Origin: Histidinibacterium aquaticum
GTDB lineage: Bacteria > Pseudomonadota > Alphaproteobacteria > Rhodobacterales > Rhodobacteraceae
Assembly: GCF_008710275.1 (NCBI RefSeq)
Contig: NZ_VYQE01000001.1
Span: forward strand, 1 to 64,000
Reading direction: 5' to 3'
Length of the DNA stretch: 64,000 nt
The position numbers and the translations under genes were made by a program. Below the pieces are notes generated by a model that was not told the DNA's origin, searched no databases, and saw only the letters and a list, made by a program, of their open reading frames with translations. Of this stretch, positions 45,676-54,756 are shown in pieces. How positions within the stretch are numbered: position 1 is the stretch's first letter; the number at the start of each line of letters is the position of its first letter.

Positions 45676-46062
45676 CTAGCGCAGAAGCTGGCCGATGGTC
45701 GTGCCGGCCGCGATCTCGGCGCGCCCCACGGCGCAGTGGCTCTCGGCGATGCCCTTGACCGCGCCCTTGGCCGCGAGACGGGCGCGGGCCTCGGCCTCCA
45801 GCCGGTCGGCCTCCGCGTCGTCGTCGAGGAAGGCCTCGATCTCGGCGCGTGTGTAGCCCAGCTCCAGAGCCGTGCCGCGCAGCTGCTCCAGGTAGGCCAG
45901 CCCGCGCAGGAGACGCGCGTCGAGACTGTCGCAGACCTCGCCGATCTCGTAGGCGATTCCCGCGGCGATGAGGCCCTCGCGGATCACCCGTTCTTCGGCG
46001 AGCGGTGCGGCCTGGGCGGCGCTCGCGGCCAGGAGGGTCAGGGCGGTGACTGTCTTGCGCAT
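45676..46062 (-). CDS. DUF5333 periplasmic protein in the nuo cluster
   Basis: A 128-aa protein with a signal peptide ([14 protein letters not shown], cleaved near residue 18) and an all-helical mature domain with Cys pair ([18 protein letters not shown]). The pattern fits DUF5333, found in nuo clusters of Rhodobacterales. Function unknown. Confidence 0.8.
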   Translation of the reverse strand: MRKTVTALTLLAASAAQAAPLAEERVIREGLIAAGIAYEIGEVCDSLDARLLRGLAYLEQLRGTALELGYTRAEIEAFLDDDAEADRLEAEARARLAAKGAVKGIAESHCAVGRAEIAAGTTIGQLLR

Positions 46063-46222
46063 GGATCGTGTCCCGGTCTGCTCTTGTTATGGGCCAGAGA
46101 TCGGCCCGGGGGCGCGGCTATGCAATAGCAAGCCCCGGCGCTCGGCGGGCAGATGCCGGAACCCGCCCGCCCCGCCGGGGGTTTTTGGGGACGAATTTCC
46201 TCGCAACGATCAGGAGGCGCAG

Positions 46223-46468
46223 ATGTCTCTCGTCCGCAGTTTCGTCCGCCGTGCCGCCGTGCTCGGCGTCACCGCCTACCTCGGCGCCAAGTTCCGCAAG
46301 GCCATGGACGGCGACGGTCGGTCCCGCGGCTACGATCACCCCCACCCCTCGCCCGACGAGCGCCGCAGCTCGCCGACCCCCGACGGCGAGGACTGGCGCG
46401 ACTGGTCCGAGCAGGACGAACGGCTCGACGAGACCTTCCCGGCCAGCGACGCGACGGCGAAATACTGA
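46223..46468 (+). CDS. Small basic-acidic protein inserted opposite to the nuo operon
   Basis: An 81-aa protein with AGGAGG six bases before ATG 46223, an excellent ribosome site. A hydrophobic N-terminal segment (VRSFVRRAAVLGVTAYLGAK) is followed by a polar tail ending DERLDETFPASDATAKY, a C-terminal motif (LDE-S/T-FPASD) found in many small alphaproteobacterial proteins. It is on the plus strand between nuoF and DUF5333, against the operon direction. Confidence 0.8.
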   Translation: MSLVRSFVRRAAVLGVTAYLGAKFRKAMDGDGRSRGYDHPHPSPDERRSSPTPDGEDWRDWSEQDERLDETFPASDATAKY

Positions 46469-46479
46469 CCTGACCCGAG

Positions 46480-46613
46480 GACGCGGAGCGGCCTGGCGGC
46501 CGCGCCTTGCAAGCCCGGTGATCGCCGATGGCGATCTCCGGGCGGCTTCGGGGCGCTGCCCCGCCCGCGGCCCGTGGCCGCGGACTCCCCGGGATATTGG
46601 GGCCCAGAAGACA
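46480..46613. repeat. GC-rich intergenic repeat, copy 2
   Basis: Complementary GC-blocks (ATCGCC-GAT-GGCGAT, 46521-46535) lead to a core ACTCCCCGGGATATT then GGGCCCAGAAGAC at 46584-46613, in the same orientation as copy 1. It is inside the nuo cluster between nuoF and the small opposite-strand gene. Confidence 0.75.
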
Positions 46614-46615
46614 GA

Positions 46616-46642
46616 CAAGCCCCGTCAATCTGGCGGGGCTTG
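46616..46642. terminator. Hairpin at the nuoF 3' end
   Basis: CAAGCCCCG and CGGGGCTTG make a perfect nine-base-pair stem with a nine-base loop, 50 bp beyond the nuoF stop and after the small plus-strand gene. No strong T-run on either side, so it may attenuate rather than stop nuo transcription. Confidence 0.5.
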
Positions 46643-46692
46643 CATAGACATTTCAATGACTTGAGGTGGCGTCCAAATTTGGACGCCCCGGC

Positions 46693-47979
46693 TTACTCCG
46701 CGGCGATGGGGACGCGGCCGGACTTGAGCCTCTCCTCGATCTCGTCCCGGAAGTTGCGGATGAGACCCTGGATCGGCCAGGCCGCCGCGTCGCCGAGCGC
46801 GCAGATCGTGTGGCCCTCGACCTGCTTGGTGACCTCGAAGAGCATGTCGATCTCCTCGACCGCGGCCTCGCCCTTCACCAGGCGGTCCATCACCCGCATC
46901 ATCCAGCCCGTGCCTTCGCGGCAGGGCGTGCACTGGCCGCAGCTCTCGTGCTTGTAGAACTTCGAGAGCCGCCAGATCGCCTTGATGATGTCGGTTGACT
47001 TGTCCATCACGATCACCGCCGCCGTGCCGAGGCCGGAGCCCAGCTCGCCGCGCAGGTAATCGAAGTCCATGATCGCGTCCTTCATGTTCTCGCCGCGCAC
47101 GCAGGGCACGGATGACCCGCCGGGGATCACCGCCTTGAGGTTGTCCCAGCCGCCGCGGATGCCGCCGCAATGGGTCTCGATCAGCTCCTCGAAGGAGATC
47201 GACATCGCCTCCTCGACGACGCAGGGATTGTTCACGTGGCCGGAAATCGCGAAGACCTTGGTGCCCGCGTTCCGCTCGCGCCCGAACCCCGCGAACCAGC
47301 TCGCGCCGCGGCGCAGGATGGTGGGGACGACGGCGATCGACTCGACGTTGTTCACCGTCGTCGGGCAGCCGTAGAGGCCCGCGCCCGCCGGGAAGGGCGG
47401 CTTCATGCGCGGCATGCCCTTCTTGCCCTCGAGGCTTTCCAGCAGGGCGGTTTCCTCTCCGCAGATGTAGGCGCCGGCGCCGTGGGTCAGGTAGAGGTCG
47501 AAGTCCCAGCCGGACCCGGCGGCGTTCTTGCCGAGCAGCCCGTCGTCGTAGGCCTCGTCGATGGCCGCCTGCAGCGCCTCCCGCTCGCGGATGTATTCGC
47601 CGCGGATGTAGATGTAGCAGGCATGGGCGTTCATGGCGAAGCTGGCGATCAGGCAGCCCTCGATCAACGTGTGCGGATCGTGGCGCATGATCTCCCGGTC
47701 CTTGCAGGTCCCGGGCTCGGATTCGTCGGCATTGACCACGAGATAGGCCGGGCGACCGTCGCTCTCCTTCGGCATGAAGGACCACTTGAGGCCGGTCGGG
47801 AAGCCCGCGCCGCCACGGCCGCGCAGGCCGGAGGCCTTCATCTCCTCGACGATCCAGTCCTTGCCCTTCTTGATGAGATCGGCGGTGCCGTCCCAGTGGC
47901 CGCGCGCCTTGGCGCCCGCAAGGGTGCGGTCGTGCATCCCGTAAAGGTTGGTGAAGATGCGGTCTTCGTCCTTGAGCAT
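46693..47979 (-). CDS. nuoF: NADH-quinone oxidoreductase subunit F
   Basis: A 428-aa NADH-oxidising subunit with FMN and [4Fe-4S] cluster N3. Features: [16 protein letters not shown] (FMN/NADH site), [33 protein letters not shown], and the cluster ligands [10 protein letters not shown] plus a downstream Cys. Start ATG 47979 has CGGGAG upstream (complement of 47987-47993). It is 21 bp after the DUF5337 gene. Confidence 0.98.
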   Translation of the reverse strand: MLKDEDRIFTNLYGMHDRTLAGAKARGHWDGTADLIKKGKDWIVEEMKASGLRGRGGAGFPTGLKWSFMPKESDGRPAYLVVNADESEPGTCKDREIMRHDPHTLIEGCLIASFAMNAHACYIYIRGEYIREREALQAAIDEAYDDGLLGKNAAGSGWDFDLYLTHGAGAYICGEETALLESLEGKKGMPRMKPPFPAGAGLYGCPTTVNNVESIAVVPTILRRGASWFAGFGRERNAGTKVFAISGHVNNPCVVEEAMSISFEELIETHCGGIRGGWDNLKAVIPGGSSVPCVRGENMKDAIMDFDYLRGELGSGLGTAAVIVMDKSTDIIKAIWRLSKFYKHESCGQCTPCREGTGWMMRVMDRLVKGEAAVEEIDMLFEVTKQVEGHTICALGDAAAWPIQGLIRNFRDEIEERLKSGRVPIAAE

Positions 47980-48000
47980 GTCCGGTCTCCCGCGGGAACG

Positions 48001-48219
48001 TCAGCGATTTCGGGTCTTTTGCCAGATGCGGACCGTGACAGCCAGTGCCCAAATGAACGCAGCCAGTGCGACGAGATAGAGCAGGATCTCGTAACGTGGG
48101 GGCACCCCGGTCAGGCGGACGAGAAAGGGCGCGAGGATGGCGAGGAGCCCCCCGCCCGCGATGGCGAGCGCCGCCTGGCGGGCCTGCCGCGCGATGTGCC
48201 GGTCGTCTTCGTCGCTCAT
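48001..48219 (-). CDS. DUF5337 small membrane protein
   Basis: A 72-aa protein with two hydrophobic segments (ALAIAGGGLLAILAPFLV; LYLVALAAFIWALAVTV) after a polar His/Arg-rich N-terminus. Fits DUF5337, a small protein of nuo clusters. Its ATG overlaps the 88-aa gene stop by four bases. Function unknown. Confidence 0.8.
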   Translation of the reverse strand: MSDEDDRHIARQARQAALAIAGGGLLAILAPFLVRLTGVPPRYEILLYLVALAAFIWALAVTVRIWQKTRNR

Positions 48220-48482
48220 AGGGCCCCGCCCGGGAAGGCCACCAGGGTCACCTCGGCGCTGCGCGCGTGCCGGCCCGGCGGACGGTAGGTGACCTTTGTC
48301 TTTCTGGTGGCGGCCGTCTTCGGTGCCGGAGGCGTCGTGGGCCGTATGAGCCCGGCCGCCATCATCGGACCCGCCAGGGCATGACGCCAGAGGACGAGGC
48401 CGGGCGCCAGTGCGGCACCGGCGAAGACGGCCGCCGGTGCCATGTGCCTGGCGAGCAGCGGAATCGGGTCGGCGCCGGTCAT
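48216..48482 (-). CDS. Small hydrophobic protein related to its neighbour
   Basis: An 88-aa protein with a hydrophobic N-half and a basic C-half. The stretch LVLWRHALAGPMMAAGLIRP resembles IWRMSLAGPMLALRGA of the helix-hairpin-helix protein just upstream, suggesting both derive from one membrane-associated module. ATGA overlaps at both ends couple it to its neighbours. No known family. Confidence 0.65.
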   Translation of the reverse strand: MTGADPIPLLARHMAPAAVFAGAALAPGLVLWRHALAGPMMAAGLIRPTTPPAPKTAATRKTKVTYRPPGRHARSAEVTLVAFPGGAL

Positions 48483-49060
48483 TGGCCCTCGGCGAGGACC
48501 GAGGCCGCCTCGACCCAGCCGCCGCGGCTGGCGCGGCCCGGCGGGCCTTCGAGGTTCTCGTCGATCCAGGCGACCTCCGCCTCGCTCCAGGCGGCGATCT
48601 GGTCGAAATGGTGAATGCCGAGCGCACGGAGCTGCTGGGCGAGCTTCGGCCCCACCCCGTTGAGCAGCGTCAGATCGTCCGCGACGCCACCGCGGGGGGC
48701 GTCGAGCCCTGGCGGGCGGTGCGGACCCTCGGGTGTCTCCTTGGTTGCCGCCTCGAGATCGGGCGCGGGCTCGGACCTGGCGCCGGGCTGAGCAACCTCG
48801 TGGAGGGCGTCGGTGTCCGGCTCGTCCGACGGGACCAGCGGCTCGGGCGTCGCATCGACCGCCACCGCCGCGGGCGTCCGCATCAGCGGGGCGGCACCGC
48901 GCAGGGCGAGCATCGGCCCGGCCAGGCTCATGCGCCAGATGTAGCGCTGCATGGCGAAGGCGCCGGCCATGCTCATCGCGACGGGAAGGCCGAAGGGCAT
49001 CATGGCGGTCGCAGGGATCATTCCGGGAAATGCGGGAGCGGAAGAGCTGGTGGCAGTCAT
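48479..49060 (-). CDS. Helix-hairpin-helix protein, nuo-linked (second copy)
   Basis: A 193-aa protein: N-terminal apolar part (PFGLPVAMSMAGAFAMQRYI), an acidic Pro-rich linker, and a C-terminal helix-hairpin-helix unit at about 128-185 (LLNGVGPKLAQQLRALGIHH, FDQIAAWSEAEVAWIDENL). The last unit is nearly the same as in NuoE and in the 249-aa gene. The domain is of the kind found in 5'-nuclease-like and ribosomal proteins and may bind DNA, RNA or protein. Confidence 0.75.
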   Translation of the reverse strand: MTATSSSAPAFPGMIPATAMMPFGLPVAMSMAGAFAMQRYIWRMSLAGPMLALRGAAPLMRTPAAVAVDATPEPLVPSDEPDTDALHEVAQPGARSEPAPDLEAATKETPEGPHRPPGLDAPRGGVADDLTLLNGVGPKLAQQLRALGIHHFDQIAAWSEAEVAWIDENLEGPPGRASRGGWVEAASVLAEGQ

Positions 49061-49147
49061 CGGTCGTCACTCCTGGTGATCGCGGACGCCGGGCGGTGGC
49101 GCCCGGCTCCGATCCTGACTCAGACGCCGCAGCGCAGCAAGAGCCGC

Positions 49148-49897
49148 CTAGGGGGTGCCGCCCTGTGAGAGCGTCTTCGCCTGCGAGACCCAGTCGTCGC
49201 GCGTCACGCGGCCCCGGAAGCCTTCGAGGTTGTCGTCCACCCAGGCCACCTCCCTGTCGGACCAGTTCGCGATCTGGTCGTAGTGGTAGAAGCCCATGCC
49301 GTGCAGCTGCTGCTCGAGCTTGGGGCCGACACCCTTGATCTTCTTGAGGTCGTCCGGGCCGCCGGCCCGGGCGGAAGAAAGCGTCTCCGGCTTGTCGGAT
49401 TCCTGCGGCGAGAGTCCGCCCGACGGCGTGGCGTCGGCCTCGGAGGCCCCAGCGACGCCCGGAGCGGGTTGCGGCGTCGGGTCGGAGGCGGGTCCGGCCT
49501 CGGCTTCCGATGTCCCGGGAGCGGAAGCGGCCGTCGCGCTGGTCGTTGGTGCGGCCGAGGCCCCTTTCGCCGACGAGGACCGCCCGTACTCGGTGCGCGG
49601 CGAGAAGGAGCCGCTGCCAGAGCCCCCGGAGCCAGAAGCGCCCGTATTCCCCTGCCCCACCGTGGCGGCGGTCGTCTTGCTGATCGTCTCGCCGCCCATG
49701 GGCTGAGACTTGGGGCAGACGACGAGGCTGAGGAAGATGGCGATCCCGATCGCCAGCAGGATCCCCAGGAAGATGCCGCCGGTGACGGAGATGCCGCCGA
49801 GAAGCGGCAGCATCACCGCGGCGATCAGGCCCGCCGCGCCGCCTGCGGCCCAGCATCCGGCCTGGCACCTGAGGTGTCCGGTTTGATTCTCCGCCAT
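49148..49897 (-). CDS. Membrane-anchored helix-hairpin-helix protein, nuo-linked
   Basis: A 249-aa protein with two transmembrane segments (about 16-35 and 38-60, with a Cys either side), a long Ala/Ser/Gly-rich linker (70-175) and a C-terminal helix-hairpin-helix unit at 182-240 (LKKIKGVGPKLEQQLHGMG, YDQIANWSDREVAWVDDNL). It sits between nuoE and the smaller copy. The membrane anchor would hold the domain near complex I. Function not known. Confidence 0.78.
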   Translation of the reverse strand: MAENQTGHLRCQAGCWAAGGAAGLIAAVMLPLLGGISVTGGIFLGILLAIGIAIFLSLVVCPKSQPMGGETISKTTAATVGQGNTGASGSGGSGSGSFSPRTEYGRSSSAKGASAAPTTSATAASAPGTSEAEAGPASDPTPQPAPGVAGASEADATPSGGLSPQESDKPETLSSARAGGPDDLKKIKGVGPKLEQQLHGMGFYHYDQIANWSDREVAWVDDNLEGFRGRVTRDDWVSQAKTLSQGGTP

Positions 49898-50018
49898 CGC
49901 AAACTCTCCCAGTTAACCGGGCGCCGGCGAGTGGCGGCGCCTCTCTCAGGAGGAGAATAGCGGTTTTGTGGCGTCTGAGAACCGTCTGCGCGTGAGCGGG
50001 GCCCGATGGGCCCCTGGC

Positions 50019-51269
50019 TCAGTTGCGCTTCGCGAGGTCCCGGGCCTGGGAGACCCAGTCGTCCCGCTCGATCCGGCCCTTGAACTTGAGCCGGTTGTCG
50101 ACCCAGGCGATCTCGCCCGGCCCCCAGGAGGCGATCTGGTCGAAATGGTAGAAACCCATTTCGTTGAGGAGCCTTTCCAGCTGCGGGCCGACGCCCCGGA
50201 GCTTCTTGAGGTCGTCCTTGTCGCCCCGCGGCGCATCGAGCGTCTCCGGCTTGACCTCTTCGGTGTCCGGTGCGCCGGGTGCCGGCGTGTCCTCGCCCTC
50301 GGCGTCGGCTTCGAGGCGGGCCTCTTCGGCCTTGGCGCCGGTGTCTTCCGAAGGGGCCGTGCCGGCGCGCTCGGCCGGGCGACCGGTCGCCTCGCTGCCA
50401 GGCGCCTCGCCGGGAGCTTCGGAGACCTTGTCGCTCGCCTCGCCCCGGTCGCGCGGCGCGGGACCTTCGCCCTTGCGGCGACCGCCCTGCCGGCCGGTCG
50501 GACCCTCGGGCCCCAGAAGCTCGTCGCGGGAGGCCTGGCCGGTCGGGGCCGCGCGGCCACCGGCATCGCCCCAGGGCGCCCGCAGCGGCACCTCGGTGCC
50601 GTCGATGCGCTTGACCGTGTCACCCAGTTCCTGAGCCAGGGCGACGGAGGCATTGGCGGGACTCTTGTCCGCCTCGTACTCCTTCAGCGAGGTCAGACCC
50701 GCAGCAGGCTCGGAGGCATAGCGTCCGGTCTGCGGTCCGGGGGTCGGCACGCGACCCGCGGCAAGCTCGTCGATGATCCAGGCGAGTCTCTCTTCGGTGA
50801 GATCCTCGTAGTAGTCCTTGCCGATCTGGGCCATGGGCGCGTTGGCGCAGGCGCCGAGGCACTCGACCTCTTCCCAGGAGAACTTGCCGTCGTCCGACAG
50901 AGTATGCGGCGCGGGGGCGATCTTTTCCTTGCAGACCGCCATCAGGTCCTCGGCCCCGCAGATCATGCAGGAAGTGGTGCCGCAGATCTGGATGTTGGCC
51001 ACCGACCCCACGGGGTGCAGCTGGAACATGAAGTAGAAGGTCGCAACCTCGAGCGCGCGGATGTAGGCGAGCCCGAGCATCTCCGCGACATGTTCGATCG
51101 CCGGCTTCGTCAGCCAGCCTTCCTGTTCCTGCGCACGCCAGAGAAGCGCTATGATCGCCGAGGCCTGGCGGCCCTCGGGATACTTCGTCATCTGCGCCTC
51201 GGCCCAGGCCTGGTTCTCGGGCGTGAAGGCGAAGCTCTCGGGCTGCTCGGGGTTGAGGCGTCTCAGCAT
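50019..51269 (-). CDS. nuoE: NADH-quinone oxidoreductase subunit E with C-terminal helix-hairpin-helix extension
   Basis: A 416-aa protein. Residues 1-215 are the usual NuoE thioredoxin-like [2Fe-2S] domain; ligands are C96, C101, C137, C141 in ICGTTSC and CLGAC. The rest is a disordered, charged linker (about 220-350, many Glu/Pro/Ala) and a helix-hairpin-helix unit at about 352-413 ([38 protein letters not shown]). E. coli NuoE has 166 residues, so this is over twice as long. It feeds electrons from FMN in NuoF. Confidence 0.93.
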   Translation of the reverse strand: MLRRLNPEQPESFAFTPENQAWAEAQMTKYPEGRQASAIIALLWRAQEQEGWLTKPAIEHVAEMLGLAYIRALEVATFYFMFQLHPVGSVANIQICGTTSCMICGAEDLMAVCKEKIAPAPHTLSDDGKFSWEEVECLGACANAPMAQIGKDYYEDLTEERLAWIIDELAAGRVPTPGPQTGRYASEPAAGLTSLKEYEADKSPANASVALAQELGDTVKRIDGTEVPLRAPWGDAGGRAAPTGQASRDELLGPEGPTGRQGGRRKGEGPAPRDRGEASDKVSEAPGEAPGSEATGRPAERAGTAPSEDTGAKAEEARLEADAEGEDTPAPGAPDTEEVKPETLDAPRGDKDDLKKLRGVGPQLERLLNEMGFYHFDQIASWGPGEIAWVDNRLKFKGRIERDDWVSQARDLAKRN

Positions 51270-51358
51270 CGGGTCAGGCTCCCAAATCGGCGCTCGGGGC
51301 CCGCGCGGGGACCCGGTTCGGCGACGGGGTAGCGCCGGGTGCGAGGGGGGTCAACCTG

Positions 51359-51661
51359 TCACGCGGTGACGGCGCAGGGCCCGGAGGTCAGTACGAAACC
51401 CAGTGGAGAGGTCTCGCGCATTTCCCCGGAGGCGGCGAGGTATTCCGTGATCGCCCGAAGCTTGTTGTCCTCGAACCCCGTGCGGGCTTCGACGATCTCC
51501 GCTTCCCGAGGCCCCCCGACGCGACAGCCGGCCTGGGCCACGGCCGAGCGGAAGAGCGCGAGGTCGGCGTCGGTCACGCCCGCCGGACGCTGGGGCGGCT
51601 GCGGCGCCGTGGCGCAGGCGGAGACCGCCAGGACGGCGAGCAGGGCTGGAAGCGATTTCAT
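51359..51661 (-). CDS. Putative lipoprotein between nuoD and nuoE
   Basis: A 100-aa protein with signal peptide and lipobox (LLAVLAVSACATAP, Cys at 16). The mature part has two Cys (QAGCRVG; GPCAVTA). Start ATG 51661, with GGAGGA upstream (complement of 51669-51674). Small and unknown, in the nuo direction. Confidence 0.75.
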   Translation of the reverse strand: MKSLPALLAVLAVSACATAPQPPQRPAGVTDADLALFRSAVAQAGCRVGGPREAEIVEARTGFEDNKLRAITEYLAASGEMRETSPLGFVLTSGPCAVTA

Positions 51662-51823
51662 GGTCGGTCCTCCTGGGCTGGCGTCGGGAGAGCCTAGGGC
51701 GGGGACCGCAGCGGCGCAATGTCAGCCCCTGCCCTGCCGCGGCAGGACGGGCGACCTCTCGCCGGTGCGGTCCCCTCTATTCCGGCAGCCCGGCGGCGAG
51801 CAGGACGCCGGGCGCCTGGACCA

Positions 51824-53056
51824 TCACCGGTCGACTTCGCCGAAGACGATATCGATAGAACCGAGGATGGCCGAGACGTCGGCCAGCTGGTGGCCTTTGC
51901 AGAGGTAGTCCATGGACTGAAGGTGCAGGTAGCCCGGCGCCCTGATCTTGGCGCGGTAGGGCCGGTTCGTGCCGTCGGCCACGAGGTAGACGCCGAACTC
52001 GCCCTTGGGGGCCTCGACACAGGCGTAGACCTCGCCCTCGGGCACGTGGAAGCCTTCGGTATAGAGCTTGAAGTGGTGGATGAGGGCCTCCATCGAGGTC
52101 TTCATCTCGGCGCGCGGCGGCGGCGTCAGCTTGCCGCGGGCCAGCACGTCGCCCATGTTCGCCGGGTCCTTCAGCTTCTCGCAGGCCTGCAGGATGATGC
52201 GGCGCGACTGCTCCATCTCGGCCATGCGGACGAGGTAGCGGTCATAGCAGTCGCCGTTCTTGCCCACGGGGATCTGGAACTCGAACTCGTCGTAGCACTC
52301 GTAGGGCTGAGCACGGCGGAGATCCCAGGCGAGGCCCGACCCGCGGACCATGACGCCCGAATAGCCGTGATCGAGGCAGTCCTGCTCGGTCACGATGCCG
52401 ATGTCGACGTTGCGCTGCTTGAAGATCCGGTTCTCGGTGACAAGCTCGTTCATGTCCTCGAGAAACTTCGGAAAGTCCGTCGTCGCCCAGGCGGCGATGT
52501 CGTCGATCAGCTTGCTCGGCAGGTCCTGGTGGACGCCGCCGGGGCGGAAGTAGGCCGCGTGGAGCCGCGCCCCGCAGGCGCGCTCGTAGAAGATCATCAG
52601 CTTCTCACGCTCCTCGAAGCCCCAGAGCGGGGGCGTCAGGGCGCCCACGTCCATGGCCTGCGTGGTCACGTTCAGCAGGTGGTTCAGGATGCGGCCGATT
52701 TCGCAGTAGAGCACGCGGATGAGCTGCGCCCGGCGCGGAACCTCGACCTTGGTCAGCTTCTCGATGGCCAGGACCCAGGCGTGTTCCTGGTTCATGGTGC
52801 CGACGTAGTCGAGCCGGTCGAAATACGGCAGATTCTGGAGGTAGGTCCGGCTCTCCATCAGCTTCTCGGTGCCCCGGTGGAGCAGGCCGATATGCGGGTC
52901 CACCCGCTCGACGATCTCGCCGTCGAGTTCCAGCACCAGCCGCAGCACGCCGTGCGCCGCCGGGTGCTGGGGACCGAAGTTGATGTTGAAGTTGCGGATC
53001 TTCTGCTCGGACGTCTCGACGTCGTCGAAGCCCTTGGTCGGCGTGCCGTCCATCAT
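51824..53056 (-). CDS. nuoD: NADH-quinone oxidoreductase subunit D
   Basis: A 410-aa 49-kDa-type subunit, forming the quinone-binding cavity with Nuo[21 protein letters not shown] contains the conserved His/Pro site, and [36 protein letters not shown] are family segments. Start overlaps nuoC stop by four bases (53053-53056). Separate from nuoC, unlike the fused E. coli form. Confidence 0.98.
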   Translation of the reverse strand: MMDGTPTKGFDDVETSEQKIRNFNINFGPQHPAAHGVLRLVLELDGEIVERVDPHIGLLHRGTEKLMESRTYLQNLPYFDRLDYVGTMNQEHAWVLAIEKLTKVEVPRRAQLIRVLYCEIGRILNHLLNVTTQAMDVGALTPPLWGFEEREKLMIFYERACGARLHAAYFRPGGVHQDLPSKLIDDIAAWATTDFPKFLEDMNELVTENRIFKQRNVDIGIVTEQDCLDHGYSGVMVRGSGLAWDLRRAQPYECYDEFEFQIPVGKNGDCYDRYLVRMAEMEQSRRIILQACEKLKDPANMGDVLARGKLTPPPRAEMKTSMEALIHHFKLYTEGFHVPEGEVYACVEAPKGEFGVYLVADGTNRPYRAKIRAPGYLHLQSMDYLCKGHQLADVSAILGSIDIVFGEVDR

Positions 53057-53676
53057 TGGGACTCCCCTTCCTTCTCGTCCCCCGGAAGGACGTAGTCCGC
53101 CCCTTCCCAGGGCGACATGAAGTCGAACTGGCGGTATTCCTGAACGAGCTTCACCGGCTCGTAGACCACGCGCTTGGCTTCCTCATCGTAGCGGACCTCA
53201 GTGTAGCCCGTCGTCGGGAAGTCCTTGCGCAGCGGATGCCCGCGGAAGCCGTAGTCCGTGAGGATGCGCCGCAGGTCGGGATGGCCCGAAAAGAGCAGCC
53301 CGTACATGTCGAAGACCTCCCGCTCGAACCAGTCGGCGGCGGGATAGACGCCGGTCAGCGAGGGGACCATGTCCTCTTCCCGCACGGCGGTTTTCAGGCG
53401 AATCCGGTGATTCCGGTACATCGAGAGGAAGTGGTATACGACGTCGAACCGCTTGGCGCGGCCCGGGTAGTCGACCGCGGTGATGTCCACGAGGGTCGAG
53501 AACCGGCAGGTCTCGTCGGTCTTGAGGAAGTCGGCGAAGCCCACGAGGTTCGCGAGCGTCACGTCGACCGTCAGCTCGCCGAGCGTCACGTTCCAGTCGA
53601 CGACGCAGTCCGAGCGCTTGGCCTCGAGGTACGCGCCGAGCTCTTGCATCGCGGGGGTCAGGGCCTCGTCCAGCAT
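53053..53676 (-). CDS. nuoC: NADH-quinone oxidoreductase subunit C
   Basis: A 207-aa peripheral-arm subunit (30-kDa type). [20 protein letters not shown] and [20 protein letters not shown] are its signature stretches. ATG 53676 is preferred to a longer frame to 53706 because GACGGAC and a usual length follow. It overlaps nuoD. Confidence 0.97.
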   Translation of the reverse strand: MLDEALTPAMQELGAYLEAKRSDCVVDWNVTLGELTVDVTLANLVGFADFLKTDETCRFSTLVDITAVDYPGRAKRFDVVYHFLSMYRNHRIRLKTAVREEDMVPSLTGVYPAADWFEREVFDMYGLLFSGHPDLRRILTDYGFRGHPLRKDFPTTGYTEVRYDEEAKRVVYEPVKLVQEYRQFDFMSPWEGADYVLPGDEKEGESQ

Positions 53677-53724
53677 CTCTGTCCGTCCTTCTGGGGCGTC
53701 CGGCAAGGGACGCGTGTCGTCTGG

Positions 53725-54258
53725 CTACCGGGTGATCGTGCCGGTGCGCCGGATCTTCCGCTGCAGCTGAAGCACGCCGTAGAGCAGCGCCTCCGCCGTC
53801 GGCGGGCAGCCGGGCACGTAGACATCGACCGGCACGACGCGGTCGCAGCCGCGCACCACCGAGTAGCTGTAGTGATAGTAGCCCCCGCCATTGGCGCAGG
53901 AGCCCATGGAGATCACGTAGCGCGGCTCGGGCATCTGGTCGTAGACCTTGCGCAGAGCGGGGGCCATCTTGTTGGTCAGCGTGCCGGCCACGATCATTAG
54001 GTCGGACTGGCGCGGCGAGGCGCGCGGCGCGGTGCCGAACCGCTCCAGGTCGTAGCGCGGCATCGAGACGTGCATCATCTCGATCGCGCAGCAGGCGAGC
54101 CCGAAGGTCATCCAGTGCAGCGAACCAGTGCGCGCCCAGTTGATGACGTCCTCGGTTGAGGTCAGCAGGAAGCCCTTGTCCTGCAGTTCCCGGTTCAGGT
54201 CCTGGGTCGCGACCTCGCGGTCGGGGCCGGCCTGAAATTCACTGGTCGCTACTCCCAT
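53725..54258 (-). CDS. nuoB: NADH-quinone oxidoreductase subunit B
   Basis: A 177-aa subunit carrying the terminal cluster N2. [10 protein letters not shown] gives two adjacent Cys ligands, and the further ligands are in MGSCANGGG and [12 protein letters not shown]. Electrons pass from N2 to quinone. ATG 54258 overlaps the nuoA stop by ten bases. Confidence 0.98.
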   Translation of the reverse strand: MGVATSEFQAGPDREVATQDLNRELQDKGFLLTSTEDVINWARTGSLHWMTFGLACCAIEMMHVSMPRYDLERFGTAPRASPRQSDLMIVAGTLTNKMAPALRKVYDQMPEPRYVISMGSCANGGGYYHYSYSVVRGCDRVVPVDVYVPGCPPTAEALLYGVLQLQRKIRRTGTITR

Positions 54259-54614
54259 TCGAGAGCTCCCTTCTTCCATTCGTAGGCGAAGCCGATGGTC
54301 AGGACGGCCAGGAACACCATCATCGACCAGAACGCCGCCATGCTCAGTTCACCGAAGGCGACGGCCCAGGGGAAGAGAAAGGCGATCTCGAGGTCGAAAA
54401 TGATGAAGAGGATCGAGACAAGGTAGAACCGCACGTCGAACTTCATCCGCGCGTCGTCGAAGGCGTTGAAGCCGCATTCGTAGGCGCTGACCTTCTCCGG
54501 ATCGGGATTGCGCACCGCGACGATGGCCGCGGCAAGGAGGAAGACGAGGCCCAGCGCGATGGCCAGCCCCAGAAAGACGACGACGGGGAGGTATTCCCTC
54601 AGAAACTCTTCCAT
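54249..54614 (-). CDS. nuoA: NADH-quinone oxidoreductase subunit A
   Basis: A 121-aa membrane subunit with three hydrophobic helices. [20 protein letters not shown] contains the conserved Cys/acidic loop that lies by the quinone site. First gene of the nuo cluster; ATG 54614 has AAGGAA upstream (complement of 54621-54626). Confidence 0.97.
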   Translation of the reverse strand: MEEFLREYLPVVVFLGLAIALGLVFLLAAAIVAVRNPDPEKVSAYECGFNAFDDARMKFDVRFYLVSILFIIFDLEIAFLFPWAVAFGELSMAAFWSMMVFLAVLTIGFAYEWKKGALEWE

Positions 54615-54644
54615 CCGCGGTTCCTTCGGCTGCTGTCGGGCTCG

Positions 54645-54672
54645 ATCTATCCCCCGCGCCTGCCGGGGTCAA
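54645..54672 (-). promoter_or_regulatory. Candidate sigma70 promoter of the nuo cluster
   Basis: On the minus strand TTGACC (54672-54667) is followed by a 16-bp gap and ATAGAT (54650-54645); reading the -10 one base later gives TAGATC with a 17-bp gap. The nuoA start lies about 30 bases on, giving a short leader with AAGGA. Not tested; -35 is strong and -10 weak. Confidence 0.5.
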
Positions 54673-54756
54673 CGGGCGCGCCCCTGTGCCGCGCCTCGTT
54701 AACGCAGGCTTTACGTTGCGTGCTTGGGAAGCGGGCGCCGGCAGGACGCTCCGCAG

